NCBI RefSeq assembly: GCF_000614205.1
Contig: NZ_BAKN01000010.1
Coordinates: forward strand, 1 to 64,000
Reading direction: 5' to 3'
DNA length: 64,000 bases
DNA from: Hoylesella saccharolytica JCM 17484
Lineage (GTDB): Bacteria > Bacteroidota > Bacteroidia > Bacteroidales > Bacteroidaceae
Shown piece after piece: positions 7,572-17,589 of this stretch (positions within the stretch are counted from its first letter, which is position 1; the number at the start of each line of letters is the position of its first letter). The position numbers and the translations under genes were made by a program. The notes beneath the pieces were generated by a model. The model was not told where the DNA came from and made no database searches. It saw only the letters and a list, made by a program, of their open reading frames with translations.

Positions 7572-9317
7572 ATGGAAAATAATGCAGAACTTATTGCCCA
7601 ATGTGAGGCAAAAGCTAAACAATGGTTAGCCCCCGAGTTTGATGAGGAAACCAAAAAAGCCATAGAAAAAATGTTGGATGATAAAGATAAAACCAACTTG
7701 GTTGAGGCTTTTTATAAAGATTTGGAATTTGGTACCGGCGGATTACGGGGTATTATGGGAGCTGGCAGTAACCGAATGAACATCTATACGGTGGGCATGG
7801 CAACACAGGGATTGGCCAATTATCTTAAAAAGAACTTTTCAGACAAGCCCCAAATCTCTGTAGTTGTTTGTCACGACTGTCGTAATAACAGCCGTTTGTT
7901 TGCCGAAACCGTTGCCAACATTTTCTCTGCCAATAATATTAAGGTGTATCTTTTTGATGATATGCGCCCCACTCCCGAGTGTTCTTTCGCCATCAGACAT
8001 TTCAAATGCCAGAGCGGTGTTAACATTACAGCGAGTCATAACCCCAAAGAATATAACGGTTATAAGGCCTATTGGGAAGACGGAGCACAGGTTTTGGCTC
8101 CGCACGACAAGGGTATTATCGACGAGGTAGAGAAGGTAAAGGTGTCGGATGTAAAGTTTAATGGTAATAAATCATTGATACAGATTATCGGCGAAGAGGT
8201 AGATAAGGTGTATCTCGATATGGTAAAGACCATTAGTATTGACCCAGAAGTTATCAAACGACAGAAAGACTTGAAGATTGTTTACACGCCGCTGCACGGT
8301 ACGGGTATGAAGTTAATTCCCCGTTCGCTGAAACTATGGGGATTTGATAATGTGCATTGTGTGGCAGAACAAATGGTAAAAAGTGGCGATTTCCCGACAG
8401 TGATAAGTCCCAACCCCGAAAACGGAGAGGCTCTAACATTGGCTCTGCGTGATGCAAAGGCTATTGATGCCGACATCGTTATGGCCTCAGACCCCGATGC
8501 CGATCGTGTAGGCATGGCTTGTAAAAACGACAAAGGCGAATGGGTGTTGATTAATGGTAACCAAACTTGCTTGCTGTTCTTGTATTATATCATTACCAAT
8601 AGAATAAAAACAGGTAAGATGCAACCCAACGATTTTATCGTAAAAACCATTGTTACAACAGAGGTTATTAAGAAGATTGCGGATAAAAACCATATCGAAA
8701 TGCGCGATTGCTATACCGGTTTTAAATGGATTGCAAACGAAATTCGCAAGTCGGAGGGTAAACAGAAATACATTGGCGGCGGTGAAGAAAGCTACGGTTT
8801 TATGGCACAAGACTTTGTTCGCGATAAAGATGCAGTTTCAGCATGCTCGCTTTTGGCAGAGATTTGCGCTTATGCTAAAGATCAAGGCAAAACATTATAC
8901 GAGCTTCTATTGGATATTTATCTTGAATATGGATTTTCTAAAGAGTTTACTATCAATGTGGTTAAGCCCGGAAAGAGTGGCGCCGACGAAATAAAAGCGA
9001 TGATGGAGAACTATCGCAATAACTCGCCAAAAGAAATTGCCGGTTCAAAAGTGGTATGTACAAAAGACTTTAAAACTCTGCAGCAACGTGATGAAAATGG
9101 TGTTGTTACCCCGCTAGATATGCCCGAACCTAGCAATGTTTTGCAGTGGTTCTGCGCTGATGGCACAAAGGTGTCGGTGCGTCCGTCGGGTACAGAACCT
9201 AAAATAAAGTTTTATCTTGAAGTAAAAGGCGAAATGAGATGCGCCGGTTGCTATGACCGATGCGACAAAGAGGCTGACAAAAAGATTGAAGAAATTAAGA
9301 AATCATTAGGTCTTTAA
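7572..9317 (+). CDS. Phospho-sugar mutase (phosphoglucomutase/phosphomannomutase)
   Basis: This 581-residue cytosolic enzyme belongs to the alpha-D-phosphohexomutase superfamily. The phosphoserine loop is TASHNPKEYNGYK near residue 155. The Mg site DPDADRVG lies near residue 310, the sugar-specificity loop GGGEESYGF near 400, and the phosphate-binding RPSGTEPKIKFY near the C-terminus. Length fits the group that interconverts glucose-1-phosphate and glucose-6-phosphate, or mannose phosphates; substrate cannot be chosen from sequence. The gene is single, with its own -7 box and a downstream terminator. Confidence 0.93.
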   Translation: MENNAELIAQCEAKAKQWLAPEFDEETKKAIEKMLDDKDKTNLVEAFYKDLEFGTGGLRGIMGAGSNRMNIYTVGMATQGLANYLKKNFSDKPQISVVVCHDCRNNSRLFAETVANIFSANNIKVYLFDDMRPTPECSFAIRHFKCQSGVNITASHNPKEYNGYKAYWEDGAQVLAPHDKGIIDEVEKVKVSDVKFNGNKSLIQIIGEEVDKVYLDMVKTISIDPEVIKRQKDLKIVYTPLHGTGMKLIPRSLKLWGFDNVHCVAEQMVKSGDFPTVISPNPENGEALTLALRDAKAIDADIVMASDPDADRVGMACKNDKGEWVLINGNQTCLLFLYYIITNRIKTGKMQPNDFIVKTIVTTEVIKKIADKNHIEMRDCYTGFKWIANEIRKSEGKQKYIGGGEESYGFMAQDFVRDKDAVSACSLLAEICAYAKDQGKTLYELLLDIYLEYGFSKEFTINVVKPGKSGADEIKAMMENYRNNSPKEIAGSKVVCTKDFKTLQQRDENGVVTPLDMPEPSNVLQWFCADGTKVSVRPSGTEPKIKFYLEVKGEMRCAGCYDRCDKEADKKIEEIKKSLGL

Positions 9318-9407
9318 GGCTCCTTCTATTCATTTACGCATCTTATTTTGCATAAAAGAACAATACCTTTTTAAGTATATAAAAGAGGTTAGACCGAATG
9401 CAAAAAC

Positions 9408-9451
9408 AAGCTACACATCTCTTATCTGTAATGATAAGCGGTGTGTAGCTT
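9408..9451 (+). terminator. Terminator after the phosphohexomutase gene
   Basis: AAGCTACACA and TGTGTAGCTT pair over 10 bp, with an inner CTTATC/GATAAG stem, followed by TTTATATATT. It lies about 90 bp beyond the stop codon. Confidence 0.75.
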
Positions 9452-9596
9452 TTATATATTCTTGTTATTATTTGCCCTGCTTTCTCTTAGCATTTATAAA
9501 ATGTTTACTTTGCATAGTTTTCTCCATGTACTATAATGCATATTGTATTGATAAATAAATAAATAAGAAGAACCGCATGGAAAAGAAAGTAAAATG

Positions 9597-10670
9597 CTAT
9601 AAACTGCCTTTGGTAGAGGGAAGTTCAAAGTGTTGAACATCTCTTTTTACCGCCATTTTTAAAGCGCGGGCCAATGCCTTAAAGATTCCTTCGATTTTAT
9701 GATGTTCGTTCTGACCTTCAGCTTTGATATGAAGATTCATCTTGGCAGAATCACTTAGACTTTTAAAGAAATGCATGAACATTTCGGTTGGCATTTCGCC
9801 TATTTTCTCACGTTGAAAGTCGGCTTGCCAAACTAGCCATGGCCTACCACCAAAATCTAATGCAACCTGACATAAACAATCGTCCATCGGCAAAGAATAG
9901 CCATAACGCTCTATCCCTCGTTTATCACCCAAAGCTTTGCCCAAGCATTCGCCCAAGGTAAGGGCAGTATCTTCTATTGTATGATGTTCGTCTACGTGTA
10001 AATCACCTTTAACACGAACAGTTATATCAAGCATACCATGCTTGCCAATTTGTTCTAACATATGATCGAAGAAACCTAAACCTGTACAAATGTCACATTT
10101 ACCGGTTCCGTTCAAGTCAAGTTTTACATACACATCTGTTTCTTTTGTTGTCCTGTGCATCTCTGCCGTTCGTTCTCCGGCAAAAACTATTTCAGCAATT
10201 TTATCCCAAGACATTCCATCTTTTCCCAAGATAAGCGATTTACAACCGAGATTTTGAGCCAATTGTGCATCTGTTTCTCTATCGCCAATGACATAACTTG
10301 CAGCCAAATCGTACCGATTGCTATCAAAATATTCGGTCAACATCCCGACACCAGGTTTTCGCATCGGCGAATTGTCTGCCGGGAAATGACGGTCTATATA
10401 TTGTGCAGCAAACGCAATACCTTCCGAAGCGAAAGTGTCGATGATGAAATTATGCACCGGCCAAAACGTATTTTCCGGGAACGAACTTGTACCGAGTCCA
10501 TCTTGATTACTTACCAAAACGAGGGTAAAATCGGTTTTTTCACAGATGAATCGTAAGTTTTTGAATACACCCGGTAGGAAATGCAGTTTATCAAAACTAT
10601 CTATCTGCTCGTCCAAGGGCTCTTCGATAAGCGTACCATCGCGATCTATAAATAAAATTTTCTGTTTCAT
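9597..10670 (-). CDS. hisB: Bifunctional histidinol-phosphatase / imidazoleglycerol-phosphate dehydratase
   Basis: This 357-residue fusion carries two steps of histidine biosynthesis. The N-terminal HAD phosphatase (residues 1-165) has DRDGTL near residue 9 and the HxH/C-type zinc loop region, and ends with a GDRETD motif. The C-terminal IGPD domain (about 170-357) has the manganese-binding motifs [23 protein letters not shown] and [10 protein letters not shown]. Its ATG overlaps the stop of the upstream membrane-protein gene by 4 bp, indicating translational coupling. No other his genes are in the window, so the his pathway is dispersed or lies elsewhere. Confidence 0.95.
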   Translation of the reverse strand: MKQKILFIDRDGTLIEEPLDEQIDSFDKLHFLPGVFKNLRFICEKTDFTLVLVSNQDGLGTSSFPENTFWPVHNFIIDTFASEGIAFAAQYIDRHFPADNSPMRKPGVGMLTEYFDSNRYDLAASYVIGDRETDAQLAQNLGCKSLILGKDGMSWDKIAEIVFAGERTAEMHRTTKETDVYVKLDLNGTGKCDICTGLGFFDHMLEQIGKHGMLDITVRVKGDLHVDEHHTIEDTALTLGECLGKALGDKRGIERYGYSLPMDDCLCQVALDFGGRPWLVWQADFQREKIGEMPTEMFMHFFKSLSDSAKMNLHIKAEGQNEHHKIEGIFKALARALKMAVKRDVQHFELPSTKGSL

Positions 10671-11554
10671 ACTTTGTGTTTTTCTTTTTCCTCATCTTGC
10701 TTTTCAATGGTACCATATGTGTAATACATCACAAAGACATTCCACACGGAGATAAAGAAAAGTATAAAATAGATGACTACAAAAGTTACATAGCTTAGGA
10801 TACCGAAATAAGCGGGCAATCCCGAAGGATCACCCATCATTTCACCTTGTTCCGACAAGGTACGGGCAATGGTCAAAATGATGCCGGGTAAAGAAATAAA
10901 CAGGGCAATGATGCTGAGAACAAACAGACTAAAAAAGGCTGATCCGAAAAGAAATGCCCAGTGCTTTAGACCCGTTATGTAATATATTTTAAGAAACTTT
11001 CGCAGCGAAGCGCCTTTTGTGAACATATACTTCATAAAGACATGGCTCATCGGAACAAGAAAAGCACAGAGCAGCAGGACCATTCCCAACCTTATAAATC
11101 CCAAGACGAGCGGAAAATTATCGGCAGAAGGTATCGGTCCATTTGAATACATTGAAGATACGAAGAAAATTTCGATGCCATAGAGCAACATCTCACAAAC
11201 AACGATGATACAAAACAAAAACGCTGTAAAAATAAAAGATTTCGACAGATTTTCTTTCTTATCAAGCCCATTTAATAAGTTCATAATACCCGCGGTAAAC
11301 CAAGCCGCGACTCCGAGTTGCAGAAAAGTTAGAACAATAGGGTTTAAAATCATCAGCACACCCGGACTGCTACCCAATGAGTCGATAAAATCTGCCAGAA
11401 ACAGCGGAGGGGTAGCAACTGCAGCCAGCAAAGCATAAATCAGCATCGGCAGCCAGGTTGCCTTCAAAATACGTTTGATGTTACTCATCCAAAGTACATA
11501 GGCCGCTTTCAGGCAAGCCGACATACTGCGTTGTTTATACAATTCGATTTCCAT
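10667..11554 (-). CDS. Multi-pass membrane protein of unknown function
   Basis: This is a 295-residue integral membrane protein with about six hydrophobic segments, near residues 35-55, 75-105, 110-135, 150-175, 195-225 and 250-280. I do not recognise a catalytic motif. It is rich in Leu, Ile and Phe, with a short charged tail ending in repeated KE/EK. It lies between a SpoU methyltransferase gene (19 bp upstream) and hisB, whose start it overlaps by 4 bp, so the three are probably one operon. No function can be inferred from these neighbours. Confidence 0.75.
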   Translation of the reverse strand: MEIELYKQRSMSACLKAAYVLWMSNIKRILKATWLPMLIYALLAAVATPPLFLADFIDSLGSSPGVLMILNPIVLTFLQLGVAAWFTAGIMNLLNGLDKKENLSKSFIFTAFLFCIIVVCEMLLYGIEIFFVSSMYSNGPIPSADNFPLVLGFIRLGMVLLLCAFLVPMSHVFMKYMFTKGASLRKFLKIYYITGLKHWAFLFGSAFFSLFVLSIIALFISLPGIILTIARTLSEQGEMMGDPSGLPAYFGILSYVTFVVIYFILFFISVWNVFVMYYTYGTIEKQDEEKEKHKV

Positions 11555-11573
11555 ACGGGTTATATTTTAAAGT

Positions 11574-12335
11574 CTACAATTGTTGTCGTCTAAATTCTGC
11601 ACACACCACAGCCGTTGCAACAGCCACATTTAGGCTTTCGGCCGATGTTTTTCCCTCCGGAAAGTTAGGAACAAACAGTCTACGAGTAATTTTCTTCCGA
11701 ATAGTCGCAGAGATACCGTTACCTTCGTTTCCCATCACGATGATGCCCGCAGCAGACAGCTGTTGGCAGTAGATACTTTCACCGTTGAACAGCGTGCCGT
11801 AAACTGGAAAATTTTTCGGAAGCCCGTTGAGCAAAGTTTCAAGCTCCATATATACGACATTTACCCTTGCCAGGCTGCCCATTGTGGCCTGCACCACTTT
11901 CGGATTATAAACATCTGCCGTATTAGGACTGCAAAAAATACGCCGAATGCCGAACCAATCGGCAACGCGAATGATGGTTCCAAGATTTCCCGGATCTTGA
12001 ACGCCGTCGAGTGCTAACGAAAGTTCGGCAGTGATATTTTCAGCCGCAGGCGCTTTGTCGGTGCTGAACATCGGAAAAACGCCGAGCACCTGCTGTGGCG
12101 TTCTTAAAAAACTCACTTTGCACAGCTCGTCGTCGGTTATGTTAATCAGTTCACTTGCGTTAAAAGCAGTATTTACAGGTGCCCAGCTATCCGTTGCCAG
12201 CAGTATTTTGGGCGACAGAACCCGCAACAGTTCTTCCACCACCTTTGGACCTTCTGCCACGAAAAGCCGCTCTGCCATTCTGTTCTTTTTCAGCTCGAGC
12301 GAGCGAATATACCTTATTTTAGCCTTGCTTATCAT
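11574..12335 (-). CDS. SpoU/TrmH-type RNA 2'-O-methyltransferase
   Basis: This 253-residue protein has an N-terminal substrate-binding region and a C-terminal SPOUT (knotted) domain. The three SpoU motifs are visible: LDGVQDPGNLGTIIR near residue 108, IIVMGNEGNGIS near 193, and the knot ESLNVAVATAV near 233. Such enzymes methylate a ribose 2'-OH in rRNA or tRNA with S-adenosylmethionine. The exact target cannot be told. It heads the operon with the membrane protein and hisB. A -7 box ends only 8 bp upstream of the ATG, so the mRNA would have almost no leader. Confidence 0.88.
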   Translation of the reverse strand: MISKAKIRYIRSLELKKNRMAERLFVAEGPKVVEELLRVLSPKILLATDSWAPVNTAFNASELINITDDELCKVSFLRTPQQVLGVFPMFSTDKAPAAENITAELSLALDGVQDPGNLGTIIRVADWFGIRRIFCSPNTADVYNPKVVQATMGSLARVNVVYMELETLLNGLPKNFPVYGTLFNGESIYCQQLSAAGIIVMGNEGNGISATIRKKITRRLFVPNFPEGKTSAESLNVAVATAVVCAEFRRQQL

Positions 12336-12343
12336 AACTTCGA

Positions 12344-12351
12344 CAAAGTTA
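12344..12351 (-). promoter_or_regulatory. -7 box of the SpoU methyltransferase gene
   Basis: The minus strand reads TAACTTTG. The predicted start site is only 3-4 nt from the ATG at 12335. The -33 region is weak. Confidence 0.45.
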
Positions 12352-12658
12352 CTATTTAATTTTTAATCGGCGTGAACCACTCCATTCAAAATGAGACAAA
12401 GATTTACCCGACAGTAACTACATAAACGCAAGTTACACCCTCGAATTTAGGGTAAAACGATATTTTTGCCGATAATTGCGCATCCCCACCCATAGGATGA
12501 TATTAAAAATATCGATCATCTGAGCCCTCGGATAACGAGTTCTTAATAAAAAAGAAAGCTCTCTATTAAACGAAAAACGTTGAGGTAATGTAAATCTTAA
12601 TCTCTCTATACCACGGAAACGCTCTGTACTCAGTTCTTCCACAAATTATGCTACGAGG

Positions 12659-12690
12659 TTTGCGGTTGCGCCCAATTTACATTACCTTTG
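12659..12690 (+). promoter_or_regulatory. Promoter of the ABC exporter and envelope cluster
   Basis: TTTG (12659-12662) and TACCTTTG (12683-12690) are separated by 20 bp, a full match to the Bacteroidetes consensus. Transcription would begin near 12697, about 58 nt before the chosen ATG at 12755. The 320 bp between here and the divergent methyltransferase gene contains nothing else I can support. Confidence 0.65.
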
Positions 12691-12754
12691 CAACGGCGAC
12701 GCATCGCAATTCGTAATGGTTCGGTGGCGAATGTGTGGCTGCGAAACAACAAAT

Positions 12755-14594
12755 ATGAAAGAATTTCTGAAAATATTGCGCCGCTTTGTGCCGCCATATA
12801 AAAAATATCTAGTGTTGTCTGTGATATTCAATATCCTTTCGGCAGTTTTGAATATCTTTTCTTTTGCAACGCTCATCCCCATTCTTAACATCCTTTTTCA
12901 AACGCGCGACACAGAACAGCCTGCGCAGTTTGTAACTTGGAGTAGCATCGGGTCTGCAGAAGATTTGGCGGAAGTGATAATGAACAACGCCAATTATTAT
13001 GTTGAGCAAATGATTGCAGAGCTGGGCGCCACGACATCGCTGCTTATTATCGGACTTTTGCTGGCGTTTATGACGTTGCTTAAAACCGCGGCTTATTTTC
13101 TTTCATCGGCGTCAATTATCCCTATTCGGACAGGGGTAGTGCGCGATATTCGCAATCAGTTGTATCAAAAGATCACGTCGCTGTCGCTCGGTTTTTTCTC
13201 GGAAGAACGCAAGGGTGATATTATTGCACGGATGAGCGGCGATGTGCAGGAAATCGAGGGATCTATCATGTCATCGCTTGACATGTTGTTTAAAAATCCC
13301 ATTCTTATCATCGCCTATTTTACCACATTGGTCATCGTGTCGTGGCAACTCACGCTTTTTACGTTGATTTTCGTTCCAATTTTTGGTTGGTTTATGGGGT
13401 ATGTGGGGCGAAAGCTGAAACAAAACTCGATTAAAGCACAGGCGTTGTGGAGCGACACTATGAGTCAGGTGGAGGAAACACTAGGCGGTCTGCGCATCAT
13501 CAAGCGTTTTGTGCCGAAGAGAAGATGAACGCGCGTTTTGACAAAGTGAACAGCGCTTATCGTAACGATATTATGCGGGTAAATATTCGGCAGCAGATGG
13601 CTCACCCGATGAGCGAATTTTTGGGTACAGTGATGATTGTTATCGTGCTCTGGTTCGGTGGAACGCTCGTGCTGAACAGTCAGGTTATGCAGGTCCCACC
13701 TTTATATATTATCTCGTCATACTTTATTCCATCATCAATCCGCTTAAAGAATTTTCGAAGGCGGGCTACAACATTCCCAAAGGATTGGCATCAATGGAAC
13801 GTGTAGACAAAATTTTAATGGCAGAGATTGACATCAAGGAGGCGGTCAGCCCCAAACACATCCGTAGTTTTGAACACGAAATAGAGTTTCGCAATATATC
13901 ATTCAAATACGGCGAACAATGGGTACTACGCAATATTAACCTCACGATTCGCAAGGGCGAAAGTGTGGCGTTGGTGGGACAAAGCGGTTCAGGCAAGTCT
14001 ACACTTGTCGACTTAATTCCGCGTTATTACGACGTGCAGGAAGGCGAGGTACTTATTGACGGAATCAACGTTCGCGAATTGGGCGTACACGATTTGCGTC
14101 AGCTCATCGGCAACGTCAATCAAGAAGCTATCCTTTTCAACGATACGTTCTACAACAATATCACGTTTGGAGTTGAAAACGCCACACGCGAAGAGGTGGA
14201 ACGGGCAGCACGCATCGCCAATGCTTACGACTTTATCATGGAATCAGAACATGGATTTGATACCAACATTGGCGATCGCGGCAATCGACTCTCGGGCGGT
14301 CAGCGGCAACGGGTAAGCATCGCGCGAGCGGTATTAAAAAATCCACCTATTTTGATTCTTGACGAGGCAACCAGTGCGCTGGATACTGAAAGCGAGCGGC
14401 TTGTTCAAGATGCTTTAGAAAAACTGATGAGTAGTCGCACCACAGTTGCCATCGCCCATCGCCTGTCAACTATCCGAAATGCTGACGAAATTTGTGTATT
14501 ACACGAGGGGTGTATCGTTGAACGTGGTACACACGAAGAACTATTAGCTATCGACGGCTATTATCATAAACTGAATGATATGCAGAAGGGATGA
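12755..14594 (+). CDS. MsbA-like ABC exporter (frame broken by two 1-bp indels)
   Basis: The sequence encodes a half-size ABC exporter: a transmembrane domain (about residues 1-330) and an ATPase domain with GQSGSGKST (Walker A), LSGGQRQRVSIARA (signature), ILDEATSAL (Walker B) and a switch histidine in IAHRLST. The frame is interrupted twice. Near 13504 one G appears missing (restoring IKAFCAEEKMN), and near 13693 one base is missing (restoring APTFIYYLVILYS). With both restored the protein has 613 residues, the usual exporter length. The ATG at 12755 (MKEFLKIL) is preferred over 12716. Neighbouring acyltransferase and glycosyltransferase genes suggest lipid A or lipid flipping, but the substrate is not proven. 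Confidence 0.85.
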
Positions 14595-14625
14595 AATAAA
14601 TATTTAAATCTTTGAATATTTAGTA

Positions 14626-16605
14626 ATGAGAAAAAGAAAGATACATATTTTAAAAACCCCGTTTGCCCCATTTGTGGCATTGTTCGTCAATCTACTTTTA
14701 GCCTTTGGCTTGTATATCGCGGCACGAATAGAGTTCTTGTTTGAGAACTATAATTATTTCTGTGCTGTTCTATCGCCAACACGTCTTTGGCAATTATTCT
14801 ACGGCGGCTACATCTTCGACCGTTCGGCCATCACTTATACCAATGCCTTGTATATCGTAATGATGCTTTTTCCGCTATGGCTGAAAGAAACGCCGTTGTA
14901 TCATAAAATATGTAAGTGGATATTTGTGGTGGTTAATTCTGCCACGTTAATAATCAACCTTTGCGATTCAGTTTATTTCCCCTACACCCTTCGACGCACG
15001 ACAACAAGCGTTTTCAGTGAGTTTAAGAACGAGAATAACCTTGGCGACGTGTTTTGGGGCGAGCTTTTAGAGCATTGGTACTTGGTGTTGCTGGCAGCGG
15101 GATTGATTTTCCTCATGTGGAAGCTGTATGTTACACCCAAAGTACAAGCTTCGCAATACGTGTCGGTTAAGCAACGTGTGGCTTATAGCGGATTACAACT
15201 ATTGTTGTTGGCTGCCATCACACCACTCGGCGTTGGTGCCTGTCGGGGCGGATTGAGTTCAGGTATTCGTCCGATAACTATCAGCAACGCCAACGAATAC
15301 GTTAACCGACCCACCGAATGTGCACTAGTGCTAAATACGCCATTTGCACTTATTCGCACTATTGGTAAAAGTGTATTCACTGTTCCCGAATATTTCAAGT
15401 CGCAAGAAGAGTTGGAAAGTACGTTTACACCCATTCATAAGCCCACACCTTCATTTGCATTTGAAAATAAAAATGTGGTTATATTAATTGTGGAAAGCTT
15501 TGGCAGAGAATACATTGGCGCACTGAACAAAGAACTGGAAGGCGGTAATTATAAAGGCTATACGCCCTATGTAGACAAGCTGATAGAACAAAGTACTACA
15601 TACAAATATTCTTATTGCAACGGGCGCAAGAGCATAGATGGAATGCCTTCAGTACTTTGTGGAATCCCAATGTTTATCGAGCCATTTGTACTTTCACCAC
15701 AATCCATGAACACCTACACTGGTCTAGCTGGCATTTTAGGCAAAGAAGGCTATAACACCGCCTTTTTCCATGGAGCCAATCGGGGAAGCATGGGTTTCTT
15801 GGCTTTTGCAAAGAAAACGGGATTTAAAGAATATTACGGACGTGAAGATTACGCTGCCGACCCCCGTTTTGGTGGGGATGCAGACTTCGACGGCCATTGG
15901 GGTATCTGGGATGAACCATTTTTGCAATACTATTGCGCAAAGATGAGCGAGATGAAACAACCTTTCATGACCGCAGTTTTCACGGTTTCTTCGCACACGC
16001 CTTACATCATTCCCGAAAAGTATAAGGACGTATACCCTGAAGAAGGACTGATCATGCACAAGTGCATCAGGTATACCGACATGGCCATAGGCAAGTTCTT
16101 TGAGAGCGCATGTAAGCAACCTTGGTTCAAGAACACCATCTTTGTACTTACAAGCGACCACACCAACCTGAGCGATCACGCCCAATACCAAACGGATATA
16201 GGTGGATTTTGCTCGCCCATCGTTATCTACGACCCCAGCGGTAAAATAGAACCGGGCATGCGCGACGGTATCGCCCAGCAAATAGATATATTACCCACCG
16301 TGCTCAGCATTTTGGGGTACGACAAGCCTTTCCTTTCTTTCGGTTGCGACTTGATGTCTACGCCGATGGAAGAAACATATGCCGTAAACTATCTTAACGG
16401 CATCTACCAATATGTGAAATATGGGCATGTGCTGCAATTTGATGGTAAACAAACCAAGGCTGTATATGCACTAGACGATCTCTTGATGAAACATAACCTC
16501 AAAGGAAAGGTGAAACAGCAAGCACAGATGGAACGCGAGGTGAAGGCTATTATTCAGCAATATATGTATAGAATGGTTAACGATAAACTGATGCCCACAG
16601 AATGA
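14626..16605 (+). CDS. LTA-synthase-like sulfatase-fold membrane transferase
   Basis: This 659-residue protein has about five N-terminal transmembrane helices (within residues 12-190) and a large extracytoplasmic domain of the alkaline phosphatase/sulfatase fold (about 280-600). Metal-binding features are VILIVESFGREY near residue 288, NGRKSIDGMPS near 328 where a Ser or Thr nucleophile is expected, and TSDHTN near 512. Relatives move phosphoglycerol or phosphoethanolamine head groups onto lipids or glycans outside the inner membrane. In a Gram-negative envelope cluster a lipid A or glycan modification is more likely than true lipoteichoic acid synthesis. Its stop overlaps the next start by 4 bp (ATGA). 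Confidence 0.82.
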   Translation: MRKRKIHILKTPFAPFVALFVNLLLAFGLYIAARIEFLFENYNYFCAVLSPTRLWQLFYGGYIFDRSAITYTNALYIVMMLFPLWLKETPLYHKICKWIFVVVNSATLIINLCDSVYFPYTLRRTTTSVFSEFKNENNLGDVFWGELLEHWYLVLLAAGLIFLMWKLYVTPKVQASQYVSVKQRVAYSGLQLLLLAAITPLGVGACRGGLSSGIRPITISNANEYVNRPTECALVLNTPFALIRTIGKSVFTVPEYFKSQEELESTFTPIHKPTPSFAFENKNVVILIVESFGREYIGALNKELEGGNYKGYTPYVDKLIEQSTTYKYSYCNGRKSIDGMPSVLCGIPMFIEPFVLSPQSMNTYTGLAGILGKEGYNTAFFHGANRGSMGFLAFAKKTGFKEYYGREDYAADPRFGGDADFDGHWGIWDEPFLQYYCAKMSEMKQPFMTAVFTVSSHTPYIIPEKYKDVYPEEGLIMHKCIRYTDMAIGKFFESACKQPWFKNTIFVLTSDHTNLSDHAQYQTDIGGFCSPIVIYDPSGKIEPGMRDGIAQQIDILPTVLSILGYDKPFLSFGCDLMSTPMEETYAVNYLNGIYQYVKYGHVLQFDGKQTKAVYALDDLLMKHNLKGKVKQQAQMEREVKAIIQQYMYRMVNDKLMPTE

Positions 16606-17570
16606 AGAATGTTATCAGTTTCATCGCCTACTATTTGCTATATGCGGTTTGGTTTGCTTTCTCGCTTTTACCTTTCTGCGTGCTGTACGTAATATCCGAC
16701 TTCTTATATCTGATTACATATTATGTGGTAAAATATCGACGCCGCGTTATTCGGCAGAACATCAAGAGCTCGTTTCCCGAGAAATCTGATATTGAGCTTC
16801 GGTCTATAGAGAAAGGATTTTATCATTGGTTTTGCGACTACTTGGTGGAAACCATTAAACTGATGACCATGAGTAAACGACAGTTGATGAAACATTTGGT
16901 GTTTACAGGAACTGAAATCATTGACCACTATGTGGCTCAGGGACGTTCGTGCGGTGTGTATTTAGGCCATTATGGCCAATGGGAGTGGATAACCTCGCTA
17001 CCTTATTGGATAAGCGACAAAGGCCTTTGTACGCAAATTTATCATCCTTTAGAAAATAAACGCTTCGACAGTCTTTTCAAAAAAGTGCGGGAAAAGCAGG
17101 GTGCACGTTGCATTGCCATGGCCGAAACATTACGACGCGTAGTAGCTTACCAACAACAGAAACAACCCATTGTGATGGGGTATATATCAGACCAAGTGCC
17201 GTTTTGGAACAATATCCATCACTGGTTTGATTTTCTCAATCATGATACACCCGTGTTGACAGGAACGGAAAAAGTTATGAAGGCAACCAATCAGGTGGTT
17301 TTTTATTGTGATGTGTCACGAACCAAACGCGGATATTATCGCTGTGACATGCAATTGATAACCGATAAGCCCAAAGAAAAAGCTGACTTTGAACTGACAG
17401 ACATCTATTTTGATAAGTTGCAAAATACCATTCGTCGCGATCCGCATCTTTATCTTTGGAGCCACAACCGTTGGAAAAGAACGCGAGAAGAGTTTAATCT
17501 GCGGTACAACGAGGCTACAGGTAGGGTAAATCTTGGTAATATAGAAGACATTAAAAGGCAACAACAATAA
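16602..17570 (+). CDS. LpxL/HtrB-type lipid A acyltransferase
   Basis: This 322-residue membrane-anchored protein has an N-terminal hydrophobic segment (about residues 5-35) and the lysophospholipid acyltransferase core. The catalytic HX4E is GHYGQWE near residue 123. A second family block around VMGYISDQVPF (near 192) and the C-terminal DPHLYLWSHNRWK region fit the lauroyl/myristoyl transferase family. It adds a secondary acyl chain to lipid A on the inner membrane. Its start is coupled to the preceding transferase gene, and the glycosyltransferases follow directly, which supports an LPS assembly cluster. Confidence 0.9.
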   Translation: MKNVISFIAYYLLYAVWFAFSLLPFCVLYVISDFLYLITYYVVKYRRRVIRQNIKSSFPEKSDIELRSIEKGFYHWFCDYLVETIKLMTMSKRQLMKHLVFTGTEIIDHYVAQGRSCGVYLGHYGQWEWITSLPYWISDKGLCTQIYHPLENKRFDSLFKKVREKQGARCIAMAETLRRVVAYQQQKQPIVMGYISDQVPFWNNIHHWFDFLNHDTPVLTGTEKVMKATNQVVFYCDVSRTKRGYYRCDMQLITDKPKEKADFELTDIYFDKLQNTIRRDPHLYLWSHNRWKRTREEFNLRYNEATGRVNLGNIEDIKRQQQ

Positions 17571-17589
17571 TGCTGACGAATAGAAAGAT

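Noticed and set aside
12433..12642. 69-codon ORF in the methyltransferase/exporter gap
   Set aside because: It has no recognisable motif and is rich in Arg and Phe without domain pattern; it crosses a promoter-bearing divergent gap, so a random frame is more likely.
12344..12690. Riboswitch or structured leader before the exporter cluster
   Set aside because: The promoter leaves a leader of only about 58 nt with no stable fold visible by eye.
15736..16281. 181-codon minus-strand ORF within the LTA-synthase-like gene
   Set aside because: It is a mirror frame of a well-conserved enzyme domain, with no supporting motif.
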